DNA of 64,000 bases from Roseivivax sp. THAF197b (lineage in GTDB: Bacteria > Pseudomonadota > Alphaproteobacteria > Rhodobacterales > Rhodobacteraceae): positions 20,229-84,228 of the forward strand of contig NZ_CP045321.1 in the NCBI RefSeq assembly GCF_009363255.1, read 5' to 3'. Positions 8,098 to 19,317 of this stretch are shown here, one piece after another (the first letter of the stretch is position 1; every line of letters starts with the position of its first letter). The notes under the pieces were generated by a model. That model saw only the letters and a list, made by a program, of their open reading frames with translations, ran no database searches and was not told the DNA's origin. Position numbers and translations under genes: made by a program.

Positions 8098-10106
8098 GCG
8101 CGCCCATGGGAAAGGCGCGGATCGCGACCGGCGTTTTGCTGGTAACGCTGGTGACCGCCGCCATGGGCTATACCATCGCCTCGGCGGTGCTGACCTACCA
8201 GGATCTCGGCTTCGGGGCCGAGATCGACTTCGCCTATATCGCGCAGAACTACATGGGGATCCGCGATCGCCGCCCGGAGGACGCGCAACTTATTCACCTG
8301 ATCATCGGCAGCTTCGCCGCCGCTGGCATGATGCTGAGCCTCGCTCTCTCAGGTTCAGCTCTGACACGGTTTGGCCAAACCCATTGGCAGAGCGCGCGCG
8401 AGATGAAGGCCAACGGGTTTTTTGGCGCGCCCGGCACCGGCTTCATCCTCGGCAAGCTGGGGACGCCCGGCTCCCGCGCAAAATACATTTGCTCCAAGGT
8501 CTTCCCGCATGCGCTGATCGTGGCGCCCACGGGTCGCGGTAAGACCACGGGCTTTGTCATTCCGAACCTGCTGACCTGGCAAGGCTCTGCCGTGACGCTT
8601 GATGTGAAGGGCGAGTGTTTCGAGGCCACCGCCCGCCACCGCGCAGCACAGGGCGACAAGGTCTATCGGTTTGCCCCCACCGATTGGGAGGGCAAGCGCA
8701 CGCATCGCTACAACCCGCTCCTGCGCATCTATCAACTGAAAGACCCCGCGCGCCAGCAGATGGAATTGCAGCTTCTGGCGACGCTCTTCCTGCAGAGCGA
8801 CAATGACCGGGTGCAGGGCCTCCTCAAAGGCGGGATCGATCTCTTCGTGGCGGCAGGCCTGCTGGCCTTCCAGCGCAAGCGCCCGACCCTGGGCGAGATC
8901 TACCGCATCGCGGCCTCGGGCGGGAACAAGCAGAAGGAGTATTTCGCGCGGGGCCACGAGGTCGACAACAGGGCGGCCAAACTGATCTTCACGCGGCTCG
9001 CTTCGACCAATAACGACACGCTGACCTCCTATGTCTCGCTCCTGATGACCTCGGGGCTCGACCAATGGCAGAATCCTGCCATAGACGAGGCGACGGCGGT
9101 CTCGGATTTTGATTTCCGGACGATCCGCAAGAAGCCCTTTTCGGTCTATCTCGTGGTCCAGCCGCTGATGGTGAAACCGCTCGCGCCGCTGATCCGCCTC
9201 TTCTTCTCCGATCTTCTTTCCGCCATGCAGGAAAAGGACCCGGGGCCTGACGAGCCGTGGCCCGTGATGATCATGCTCGACGAGTTCAACCGCTTGGGCA
9301 AAATGCCGATCGTGGTCGAGAGCATCGAGACGCTGCGGACCTATCGCGGTCATCTGGCCGTGGTCACGCAAACCATCCCCGCCCTCGATGAAATCTACGG
9401 CGAGAACACCCGCCGCGCCCTGCAGGGTAACGCCGGCGTGAAGCTCTACCTCACGCCCTCTGACGAAAAGACCGTCGAGGAGCTGAGCAAGGCGGTCGGC
9501 AAGACCACGAAGACCGTGGTCACGCGGTCGCAATCCATCGGCAAGAACCCCTTCGAGGGGCGCAGCCAATCAACACGGACCGAGGAAAGCTCCTTGCTTC
9601 CTGAAGATGAAGCGCGCCGCCTGCCGCTCGACGAGATAGTCATGGTCATCGATGCCCAGATGCCGGTCCGGGCAAAGCGGATCCAGTACTTCGACGATCG
9701 GCTGTTCAAGGCAATCCACGCGGCACAGACGGGGGAGTTGCCGTTTCCGAAGCCGGGAGGAGGGGGGCCGCAGGGGAACCTGCCGCTGAGCGTGCGCGCC
9801 ATGCCGATGACTCCGCCCGCGAACGGACCAAGTGGGTCTGACGCCGTTGTGGAGACCACACGCCAAGAAGCGGGTAGTCAAACGTCAGGGCAAACCGACG
9901 TCGCACCAAAAAAGACTGCGCCTGTCGTTTACGCCGTCGTCGCGGAGGAACAGCGACAGATGGAGATGGATTTTGGGGGCCCGGTCGCGGATACCGAGAC
10001 AGTGCGCGTGGATGATGAGGCGCAGATGCGCTCTGCAGTCGATGGCTTAGAAGACATGGAAGCGATGCTGCAGGAGGAAGGTGGTCAAAAGCTGGTAACC
10101 CGATAG
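8094..10106 (+). CDS. virD4: VirD4-type coupling ATPase
   Basis: 670 residues from a TTG that overlaps the relaxase stop; an ATG 12 bases later (8106) is an alternative. Two N-terminal membrane segments are visible (GVLLVTLVTAAMGYTIASAVL, and LIHLIIGSFAAAGMMLSLALS). The TraG/VirD4 ATPase domain follows, with Walker A VAPTGRGKTTGFVIP and Walker B VMIMLDEFNRLG. It recruits the relaxase-DNA complex to the VirB channel at the inner membrane. The C-terminal ~130 residues are low-complexity and acidic, probably for substrate contact. The gene is separated from the virB operon by the nrd cargo. Confidence 0.95.
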   Translation: MSAPMGKARIATGVLLVTLVTAAMGYTIASAVLTYQDLGFGAEIDFAYIAQNYMGIRDRRPEDAQLIHLIIGSFAAAGMMLSLALSGSALTRFGQTHWQSAREMKANGFFGAPGTGFILGKLGTPGSRAKYICSKVFPHALIVAPTGRGKTTGFVIPNLLTWQGSAVTLDVKGECFEATARHRAAQGDKVYRFAPTDWEGKRTHRYNPLLRIYQLKDPARQQMELQLLATLFLQSDNDRVQGLLKGGIDLFVAAGLLAFQRKRPTLGEIYRIAASGGNKQKEYFARGHEVDNRAAKLIFTRLASTNNDTLTSYVSLLMTSGLDQWQNPAIDEATAVSDFDFRTIRKKPFSVYLVVQPLMVKPLAPLIRLFFSDLLSAMQEKDPGPDEPWPVMIMLDEFNRLGKMPIVVESIETLRTYRGHLAVVTQTIPALDEIYGENTRRALQGNAGVKLYLTPSDEKTVEELSKAVGKTTKTVVTRSQSIGKNPFEGRSQSTRTEESSLLPEDEARRLPLDEIVMVIDAQMPVRAKRIQYFDDRLFKAIHAAQTGELPFPKPGGGGPQGNLPLSVRAMPMTPPANGPSGSDAVVETTRQEAGSQTSGQTDVAPKKTAPVVYAVVAEEQRQMEMDFGGPVADTETVRVDDEAQMRSAVDGLEDMEAMLQEEGGQKLVTR

Positions 10107-10145
10107 GGTAGCGAGGGTCGTATGCCGGTCGACCGGGGCGGTTTA

Positions 10146-10182
10146 CGGCCATTCGCTGCGCCTTAGACGAATGGCCGCTTTT
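10146..10182. terminator. Bidirectional terminator between virD4 and nrdF
   Basis: Perfect 10-bp stem CGGCCATTCG (10146-10155) / CGAATGGCCG (10168-10177), followed by CTTTT on the plus strand. It lies between the convergent virD4 and nrdF genes. Confidence 0.75.
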
Positions 10183-10204
10183 CTCAAAGCCCAGACTTCC
10201 GAAA

Positions 10205-13309
<3,105 letters not shown>

Positions 13310-13328
<19 letters not shown>

Positions 13329-13738
13329 GTCTTGTCCTCTTGATCGGCCCAAAACCGGGCGAGCCCGGAGCGGATGCGGGTGATGTCAGTGTCGGTTCCA
13401 GCCAATTCGAACCGGTACAGGACGGGCACGCCGCATTTGGCGGCGATCACGTCGCCGGCCATTGCGAACGTGGATCCGAAGTTGCGATTGCCGCCTGCGA
13501 TGACGCCGCGCAAGCGCGCACGAGCTGAAGGGTCGTTGAGAAAACGGATGACCTGTTTCGGCACCGCGCCGCGGCCCTCGGCATCGGCATAGGTCGGGCT
13601 GATCAGCACGAAGGGGCCATCCGTCTGCGGCAGCGGATCACTCTTGCGGATGGGCAGGCGTACCGCGGGCAGGCCCAGCCGTTCCACCAGCCGCGCCGTA
13701 TTGCCCGACCCGCTTGAGAAGTAGACCAGCCCGGCCAT
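13310..13738 (-). CDS. nrdI: Flavodoxin-like NrdI
   Basis: 142 residues. NrdI is a flavodoxin-like protein that supplies oxidant for assembly of the Mn-tyrosyl cofactor in NrdF. The flavin phosphate loop [17 protein letters not shown] is at the N-terminus. [22 protein letters not shown] and [19 protein letters not shown] are the further family motifs. The gene is 4 bases from nrdH and overlaps nrdE, consistent with a single transcript. Confidence 0.95.
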
Positions 13739-13742
13739 CAGA

Positions 13743-13964
13743 TTAGGACAGCCGACCGATCATGTCGGGACGAAAGCCCGCCCAGTGGTCCTCGCCCGCG
13801 ACGACCACTGGGGCCTGGCGGTAGCCCAACGCCTGGACCCGATCCATCGCTGCGGCATCCTCGGTCAGATCGACGACCTCATAGGGCAAGCCGCGGGCAT
13901 CGAGCGCGCGGGTGGTCGCGGTGCATTGCACACAGGCAGGTTTGGAATAGACGGTGATGGTCAT
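13743..13964 (-). CDS. nrdH: Glutaredoxin-like NrdH
   Basis: 73 residues, the first gene of the operon. It is a thioredoxin-fold electron donor to NrdE, with active-site CVQC (residues 11-14) and the downstream QAPVVV cis-proline and [10 protein letters not shown] motifs of NrdH. The coding region begins about 120 bases after the cobalamin riboswitch aptamer. Confidence 0.95.
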   Translation of the reverse strand: MTITVYSKPACVQCTATTRALDARGLPYEVVDLTEDAAAMDRVQALGYRQAPVVVAGEDHWAGFRPDMIGRLS

Positions 13965-14082
13965 CTCTTTGTCCCTTGTCTGTTATGCGGTCTACAGGAC
14001 AGGGACACGGAACCGGGGCGTGCGCGACACGCGACACCCGATCACGCGCCCAGGCCCTCCGCCCGCGGTCGTCGTTTATATG

Positions 14083-14250
14083 GTCCTGGCAGGTCTCCTG
14101 ACTTCACGGCTCAAGTGCGCAGGTCCCCTTCCCGGCACATCACGCACCAGTGGCTTTGACCTGAGCTTGCCGCTTACAGTTGCGGGGGCAGTGCCGGATT
14201 TTCACCAGCTTCCCTTTTCACCCGACGCAATGACTCGCGGGCACCAAGAC
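14083..14250 (-). promoter_or_regulatory. Cobalamin riboswitch controlling nrdHIEF
   Basis: Read on the minus strand, the aptamer holds all the hallmarks of the cobalamin family: an opening TTGGTGCC, GGGAAGCTGGTGAAAATCC followed by GGCACTGCC, the conserved CCGCAACTGTAAGCGG, a GCCACTGG stem, GGGAAGG, and the closing GAAGTCAGGAGACCTGCC. It lies between the only plausible promoter and nrdH. Known family behaviour is repression of the downstream genes when B12 is bound. The expression platform (13965-14082) is GC-rich with overlapping hairpins; I cannot say whether control is by termination or by start-site masking. Confidence 0.93.
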
Positions 14251-14535
14251 AACTGCATGTTGATCCTCGTGATGAGGCGATGTCAATATCTTGTAGAGGG
14301 ATTGGCTTGGTTTTTTGTGCAAGCGGACGAGATACGTCGAGGCAAGAACGTTTGAACACTTCCAGCCCTTCGATATGTGCCGCTGGTTTGATGGCCGGTT
14401 TTGCTGTGCAACAACCGCACAGATGGCTTTTGGGCCAGTTCACGCTGACATCCTCGCGCTGAGCCAAGGCCGCCGTTTGCTCGTACTTCAAGTAATGTCG
14501 ACTTCGGGCCGACCTCTACAGACCGGCCCGACTTC
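14251..14535. other. Intergenic region upstream of the riboswitch
   Basis: A minus-strand TTGACA (complement of TGTCAA at 14281-14286) could be the -35 box for the nrd transcript; the corresponding -10 region (TCAACA) is poor. No convincing gene is seen. Confidence 0.35.
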
Positions 14536-15168
14536 TTAGAGTTCCACCGCCTCCGCGATGGCGAGCGCATCTTCGAGCTCGACGCCGAGGTAGCGCACCG
14601 TACTATCCATTTTCGTATGGCCGAGGAGAAGCTGCACTGCGCGGAGGTTGCCAGTCTTGCGATATATCTGCGCCACCTTGGTCCGGCGCATGGAGTGCGT
14701 GCCGTAGGCGCTTGGCTCGAGACCGATAGACGTCACCCAATTCCGAACGAGGCGGGCGTATTGCCTTGTTGAAATATGCTGGCGTTCGTGAAAGCGACCG
14801 GGCCAGAGATGCTCCGACCCGATCATCAGTGGAGCCTCGAGCCAAACCGCGATGGCTTTTCGCGTTCCCTCGCTGATCTCGAAGCTCACCGGCTTATGGG
14901 TTTTGCTCTGGACGATCGAAGCGCGGTGTTTGACATGTCCGGCCGCGTAGACGTCAGCGACCTTAAGCTTTACAAGGTCGCATCCGCGCAACTTGCTGTC
15001 GATGGCAAGACTGAAGAGCGCCAGTTCGCGAAGCCGCTGGGCGATCTCGAGTCGGACCCGGATCGCCCACACATGCTTCGGCTCGAGCGGACGCTTCTGG
15101 CCGACGATGCGGCCCTTGTTCCAAGCGGGACGGCAGGCTCGGATGGCTGGCAGGTTTGTAGTCGGCAT
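14536..15168 (-). CDS. Small tyrosine recombinase/integrase
   Basis: 210 residues from the ATG at 15168, behind GGAGG. It is essentially a catalytic domain. KLRGCDLVKLKV carries the first Arg, HSMRRTK the His-x-x-Arg, LLGHTKMDSTVRYLG the second His and the tyrosine nucleophile. The N-terminal core-binding domain of ordinary integrases is reduced (about 30 residues before LEPKHVWAIRVRLE). Close look-alikes are frequent on alphaproteobacterial plasmids. It could resolve multimers or have mobilised the adjacent nrd cargo; both are inference. Confidence 0.88.
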   Translation of the reverse strand: MPTTNLPAIRACRPAWNKGRIVGQKRPLEPKHVWAIRVRLEIAQRLRELALFSLAIDSKLRGCDLVKLKVADVYAAGHVKHRASIVQSKTHKPVSFEISEGTRKAIAVWLEAPLMIGSEHLWPGRFHERQHISTRQYARLVRNWVTSIGLEPSAYGTHSMRRTKVAQIYRKTGNLRAVQLLLGHTKMDSTVRYLGVELEDALAIAEAVEL

Positions 15169-15342
15169 GGTGGTTCCTCCGATCCACCACGCCCGCCACG
15201 TCTTCGGCATCATGCCGACGACTTGGCATAGCAAATCCCCGGCGCTGTGTCGCAATTGCGGCGGTGCGCGCCTGCCGCAGCGCCGCATGGTAGCTTTGAG
15301 CCTTTCTCGACATTCGGCAACATCTGGATACAGACATGCTCC

Positions 15343-16524
15343 ATGTCGATGATCGAAGATTTAAAGAGAATTGAGAGATTGGTCTTGCCGACCGATCCGA
15401 GCTTTCGTGCCATCGATATCGAGGAAATGGATCGTCACATCAATGACGTCCGGCAAAATGCACTCGCGACAGAAAAGGATGCGTTTCTTCTGTCTCTGAT
15501 GCGACTTCTCGCACTTCCGGGGAATGGGCATACTCGCCTGATCCCGAACCATGCGATCTCGGTGCTGCCGCTTCGCTTTGTAACGGTAGGGACGGCCGTG
15601 CGATTGCTCGGTGTCCCGACTGATTTCGACGCGTCGACCGGGAGCGAATTGGTTTCCATCAATGACTTTCCCGTCAGCGAGATCGAGGACGCCGCATCGC
15701 CTTTTCTGGCGGGAACGAGACAGCGAAAACGGGTCATTGGGCCAATCCTCTTCGCCTGGCCGAGTGCATTGGTCCGTTTGGGCGTGTGTTCCGAAAACGG
15801 GCCGATCAAATACCAGATGCGCGACCAGACGGGGCGGCTCATCGAGCTTGTTCCGGATTGGAAGAACAGGGTTCCCGGATCATCACTTTACCCGCGAAAC
15901 GAGCATGGGAAATCCGAAGTGACCTGGCCTCATGGGACCTTTTTAGAGATCAAGGATTTCGGCCGACACGGACTGCTGATGGTGCTTCCGAGCTTCTTCG
16001 ATCCCGGTGAAACGATGCTCGCCAATGCGATTGACGAAGCGTCGGAGCTGGCACGGTCGCGCCCCTCGACGCCCCTTCTAATCGATATCAGAGGAAATAC
16101 AGGCGGCAACTTCTTCAAGGCCCTGCCATTGATCGACGCGATCTCGGAGGGCGGAGAGGACCGGCGGGTTGGTGTTATTGTCGACAAGTTCACCTTCTCT
16201 GCTGCAATCGTCTTCGTCGCCATCCTGAAACACCGCCTCGGAGCGCGGCTTAGATTGATTGGCGAAGAGATGGGGGACGACCTTACGTTCTTCGCGGAAG
16301 GTGGGGCAATTGACCTGTCGACAGACGGCGCGGTTGCCCGATACTCATCCGCCTTTCATGACTGGGCTCAAGGTCGGATCGACGAGACCACCCCGAGAGC
16401 GATCGCGAAAGAGATCGTCGCGGTCGGAAAACTGGAGTTAGACTGTCGCTGGATTGCGGCTGCGCAAGATCGTGAAGCGCGCGATCTTTTCTGCCGGGAG
16501 TTTCTCGCCGATCTGCAATCATGA
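15343..16524 (+). CDS. S41-family peptidase-like protein
   Basis: 393 residues from the ATG at 15343 (another ATG six bases on). The C-terminal half matches the C-terminal-processing/tail-specific protease fold: PLLIDIRGNTGGNFFKALPLIDAI, then VDKFTFSAAIVFVAILKHRLGARLRLIGEEMG. The Ser of TFSAA sits where the S41 nucleophile is expected. No signal peptide is evident, so a cytoplasmic or unusual location is possible. It is convergent with virB6 and divergent from the tyrosine recombinase. Substrate unknown. Confidence 0.75.
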   Translation: MSMIEDLKRIERLVLPTDPSFRAIDIEEMDRHINDVRQNALATEKDAFLLSLMRLLALPGNGHTRLIPNHAISVLPLRFVTVGTAVRLLGVPTDFDASTGSELVSINDFPVSEIEDAASPFLAGTRQRKRVIGPILFAWPSALVRLGVCSENGPIKYQMRDQTGRLIELVPDWKNRVPGSSLYPRNEHGKSEVTWPHGTFLEIKDFGRHGLLMVLPSFFDPGETMLANAIDEASELARSRPSTPLLIDIRGNTGGNFFKALPLIDAISEGGEDRRVGVIVDKFTFSAAIVFVAILKHRLGARLRLIGEEMGDDLTFFAEGGAIDLSTDGAVARYSSAFHDWAQGRIDETTPRAIAKEIVAVGKLELDCRWIAAAQDREARDLFCREFLADLQS

Positions 16525-16654
16525 ATGAATGTCCGCCCTGTCCCGTACTGCTGACTTTGGGCTGCCAGGCTATGCTGCACGTGGCCACGGATGGCTGGTT
16601 CGGGGTGGCTGCACTGCAGCGACGGGCCGCTGCTTGAGCGGTAGGTAAGGGCCG

Positions 16655-17734
16655 TCACCGCCTGCCGAGGCGACCCAACCTTGAAAGCTGTGCAAGCATT
16701 CGGGCTCCTGTGCCGGTCCCGTCGCGGGGAGGAGCTGCAGTTGGCCCTCCCGCAGTGTTGGGTCGGCTTGGCAACGCTTGAACACCAAAGAATTGGCGCG
16801 CGCGCAGGGCTGCGTACTCCGCGCCAGTCGCACCTCCGATGGCGTACCGGTTGTAGACCTGTTGGCTGCCGGCAAGCCCTCGGGCAAAGGCATAGCTTCC
16901 TCCAAAGCCGGCTGAGAGTGCTGGCATCATGATGTTTCCGGAGATCGCCCGAACAAGGAAGGGCGTTGCTATGATGAATCCCTTCGCCATCAGCACCATC
17001 ATGAAGAACGGGATGAGCGCGCCGATGTTGGAGGCGCCTTCCGGGTCGCCCAGCTCGGCAAGAAGCGCTCGCGAGACACCCGTGATCGTTGCGAACACGC
17101 CGGCAACGACAATCGGGTACATCGCAAAGGAAATCAGCGCCGAAAGCCAGCGCGCGAAATAATCCTTGGTCACTTCAAACAGTGTCAGGAAGATCATGAC
17201 CGGCGCGATCCCGATAAGTAGAGCGATCATGAGCCTGGACGCAACGACTATGAACGCCGCCAAGCCACCGAGGATCGAGAGCAGCAAAACGCCAAGTGTG
17301 TCCAACAGGGCACCTGCCATCCAGTTCAGTTCAGACCCCGCGGCATTCAGATAGTCCCCGAGCGCTGCGATCAGGTCATCGAACTCCTCTGCGAAGGTAC
17401 CGGATGGGCCCGGTGATCCGCCGCCGACAGAGGCCACGAGCGACCCGGCAATGCTGTCGATCCCGTTCAGGATCGCCGCAGCAAGGATGTTGAACTGTAC
17501 CCAGTTGGTTGCAAATGCGCCTATCAGCGCGACCTTCACGGCGAGCCAAATGGCCGTGCGCCCGTCCATGGCGCGATACTGGTAGATCGTGTTGATGAAA
17601 ACCAGAATGACAACGAACGTGGTGCCGAGGACGAGCATCGTTCCGACTGTTGCAGCGACCGCGCCAAATTGTGTCTCGGCAGCGGTATTTAGATAGCCTT
17701 CCGCCGTTTCCACGAAGTAGGTGACGACGCTCAT
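16655..17734 (-). CDS. virB6: VirB6-type inner-membrane channel protein
   Basis: 359 residues, polytopic. Hydrophobic segments lie near 28-50, 65-95, 145-200, 210-235 and 245-275, with the TrbL/VirB6 pattern (IALLIGIAPVMIFLTLFE). A periplasmic loop (SLVASVGGGSPGPSGTF) and a cytoplasmic, Pro/Gly/Arg-rich tail follow. VirB6 forms part of the inner-membrane pore for substrate DNA. It is the last gene of the virB operon, 6 bases after the preceding ORF; in classical operons virB6 lies between virB5 and virB7, so the order differs. Confidence 0.93.
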   Translation of the reverse strand: MSVVTYFVETAEGYLNTAAETQFGAVAATVGTMLVLGTTFVVILVFINTIYQYRAMDGRTAIWLAVKVALIGAFATNWVQFNILAAAILNGIDSIAGSLVASVGGGSPGPSGTFAEEFDDLIAALGDYLNAAGSELNWMAGALLDTLGVLLLSILGGLAAFIVVASRLMIALLIGIAPVMIFLTLFEVTKDYFARWLSALISFAMYPIVVAGVFATITGVSRALLAELGDPEGASNIGALIPFFMMVLMAKGFIIATPFLVRAISGNIMMPALSAGFGGSYAFARGLAGSQQVYNRYAIGGATGAEYAALRARQFFGVQALPSRPNTAGGPTAAPPRDGTGTGARMLAQLSRLGRLGRR

Positions 17735-17740
17735 GGAACC

Positions 17741-18145
17741 CTACCAGTTTCCAGCAGCTTCGCAGATTTGCATGGCTTCGCGCCGAAGCTCATTTGCCTG
17801 GCGTCGGTACGTGGACGTCGCTTCGACGATATCCCAGTATTCAGATGCGGCGAAATGCTCGACGAAGACGTCTTCGGCTGCCTCCCAAGACGGATAACGT
17901 GTTGGACATTCACAGCTTTGGGCTTCAAAGATGCGTTGCATGCTCTGTGCCCGATAGATTTGTTGGATCAGAAGCCGCTTGTGGGACTCGCGTACATCGA
18001 TGTCTTGCATCCATTGTGGCTCTGGAGGTTGGTCGGGACAGACATCTGGCTGGTTTTCGAGCGTTGGGATCAGGTTCCGTTCGGCGACGCCAGCGGTCCC
18101 ATCGAGAACGGCGAGCAGGCCTGCCATCGCAACGACCTGGATCAT
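17741..18145 (-). CDS. Secreted hypothetical protein of the virB operon, 134 aa
   Basis: It begins with a signal-like peptide (MIQVVAMAGLLAVLDGTAGVA). A short Cys-containing mature protein follows (DVCPDQPPEPQW, QSCECPTRYPSWEAAEDVF), predicted helical. Its ATG overlaps the stop of the DUF4177-like gene (ATGA), and virB6 follows at once. I know no family; its position argues for a periplasmic transfer-system accessory. Confidence 0.75.
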   Translation of the reverse strand: MIQVVAMAGLLAVLDGTAGVAERNLIPTLENQPDVCPDQPPEPQWMQDIDVRESHKRLLIQQIYRAQSMQRIFEAQSCECPTRYPSWEAAEDVFVEHFAASEYWDIVEATSTYRRQANELRREAMQICEAAGNW

Positions 18146-18330
18146 TCTGAAGCCACTTCCGTCGCCAAAGATTCACGCTTCAAGAACGTAGTATAGCCGT
18201 AGTCACCGGCTTCAGCTGTAATGACTTCCCATCCCTCTGCGCCGCGCTCATTCAAGGCGCTTCGCATCGCGTCGTAGTCTTTTTGTTTCTTCACCTGGAA
18301 AAACAGGATGTCGTACTCAAAGGTCTTCAT
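18142..18330 (-). CDS. Small DUF4177-like protein
   Basis: 62 residues. FEYDILFFQVKKQKDYDAM, then LNERGAEGWEVITAEAGDYGYTTFLKR, matches the short DUF4177 layout (a beta strand, a helix, the LNxxGxEGWE motif and a strand). The function is unknown. It overlaps virB11 upstream and the secreted ORF downstream by 4 bases each, so it is firmly within the operon. Confidence 0.8.
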   Translation of the reverse strand: MKTFEYDILFFQVKKQKDYDAMRSALNERGAEGWEVITAEAGDYGYTTFLKRESLATEVASE

Positions 18331-19313
18331 TGGGAAGCTCCGATCTCATTGGCGCCGGGGAGGTAGAATTCGGTGATGCCGCGTTTGCCGTCATGGCGGC
18401 CGACCTGGATGATCACATCGATGGAGTTCTCGATGTACTGGATCATGTCGGTATAGGTCATCGGGATCTCGGTCTTGAGCGCGGCGATGGCCAGACGCTG
18501 CACGTCGAGTTGCGGGGTTTCGGCATGAAGGGTAGTCATGGACCCGCCATGGCCGGTATTGATAGCCTCCAGGAAGGTCATGGCCTCCTTGCCGCGCACC
18601 TCGCCGAGGATGATCCGGTCGGGGCGCATGCGCAGCGTGGCAGTGAGCAGCACGTCAGCAGTCTGGAACTCCGCGTCGCGATTGGCGATGAGGGTTACGG
18701 CATTGGGCTGGGTCAACAGAAGCTCGGCGGCTTCCTCGATGGTGACGATGCGTTCCGCGGACGGCACATGAGCAAGGATCTTCCGCGCGGCGACGGTCTT
18801 GCCGGTGGAGGTGCCGCCCGAGACGATCATGTTGAGCTTGTTGTCTACGCAGAAGGCCAGCGCATCTTCGATTACGCCCGCGGCCACGACCTCGCGGAGT
18901 TCGCGGGTTTTCTCGAGACGGAGCTCTTCCAGTTTGCGCTCCTTGCCATAGAGGAAGTCGAGCGCGATCCCGTCAAGCGGCAGGCTTGAGAAGAACCGAA
19001 GGCTGATCGACATGGCCGAGAGCACGGCGGGCGAGGTAATGACCTGCGCCCGGATCGGCCGCCCCTTGTAGGTGATCGAGACCGAGACGATCGGGCGGTC
19101 CTTGCTCATCGTGGTGTTGGCGGAGGAGGCGATCTGGTTGCCGAGGTCCTTCACGTCCGTCGCGGTCAGTGCCTGGTCCAGCTTTCGCATGAAGTGATCG
19201 CCCTGAAATTCTCCCCAGCAGGTGCCGTCGGGATTGATGCAGATCTCGATGACATCGTCGCGGGCGGCGGCATCGATCCGGTCGAGAGAGGTCTGGAGAT
19301 AACTCAGCGACAT
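18327..19313 (-). CDS. virB11: VirB11 traffic ATPase
   Basis: 328 residues. This is a hexameric cytoplasmic ATPase powering pilus assembly and substrate transfer. An N-terminal domain (1-145) precedes Walker A (GGTSTGKT), an Asp box (IVTIEEAAELLL), Walker B-like RPDRIILGEVRGKEAMTFL and the His box GHGGSMTTLHA. It is 4 bases after virB10. Confidence 0.97.
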   Translation of the reverse strand: MSLSYLQTSLDRIDAAARDDVIEICINPDGTCWGEFQGDHFMRKLDQALTATDVKDLGNQIASSANTTMSKDRPIVSVSITYKGRPIRAQVITSPAVLSAMSISLRFFSSLPLDGIALDFLYGKERKLEELRLEKTRELREVVAAGVIEDALAFCVDNKLNMIVSGGTSTGKTVAARKILAHVPSAERIVTIEEAAELLLTQPNAVTLIANRDAEFQTADVLLTATLRMRPDRIILGEVRGKEAMTFLEAINTGHGGSMTTLHAETPQLDVQRLAIAALKTEIPMTYTDMIQYIENSIDVIIQVGRHDGKRGITEFYLPGANEIGASQ

Positions 19314-19317
19314 GGGC

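Noticed and set aside
14174..14491. 105-codon minus-strand frame overlapping the riboswitch
   Set aside because: It reads into the conserved aptamer, lacks a ribosome site and has no protein-like pattern.
18330..18989. 219-codon plus-strand frame opposite virB11
   Set aside because: Antisense shadow; the Walker and His-box motifs are on the minus strand.
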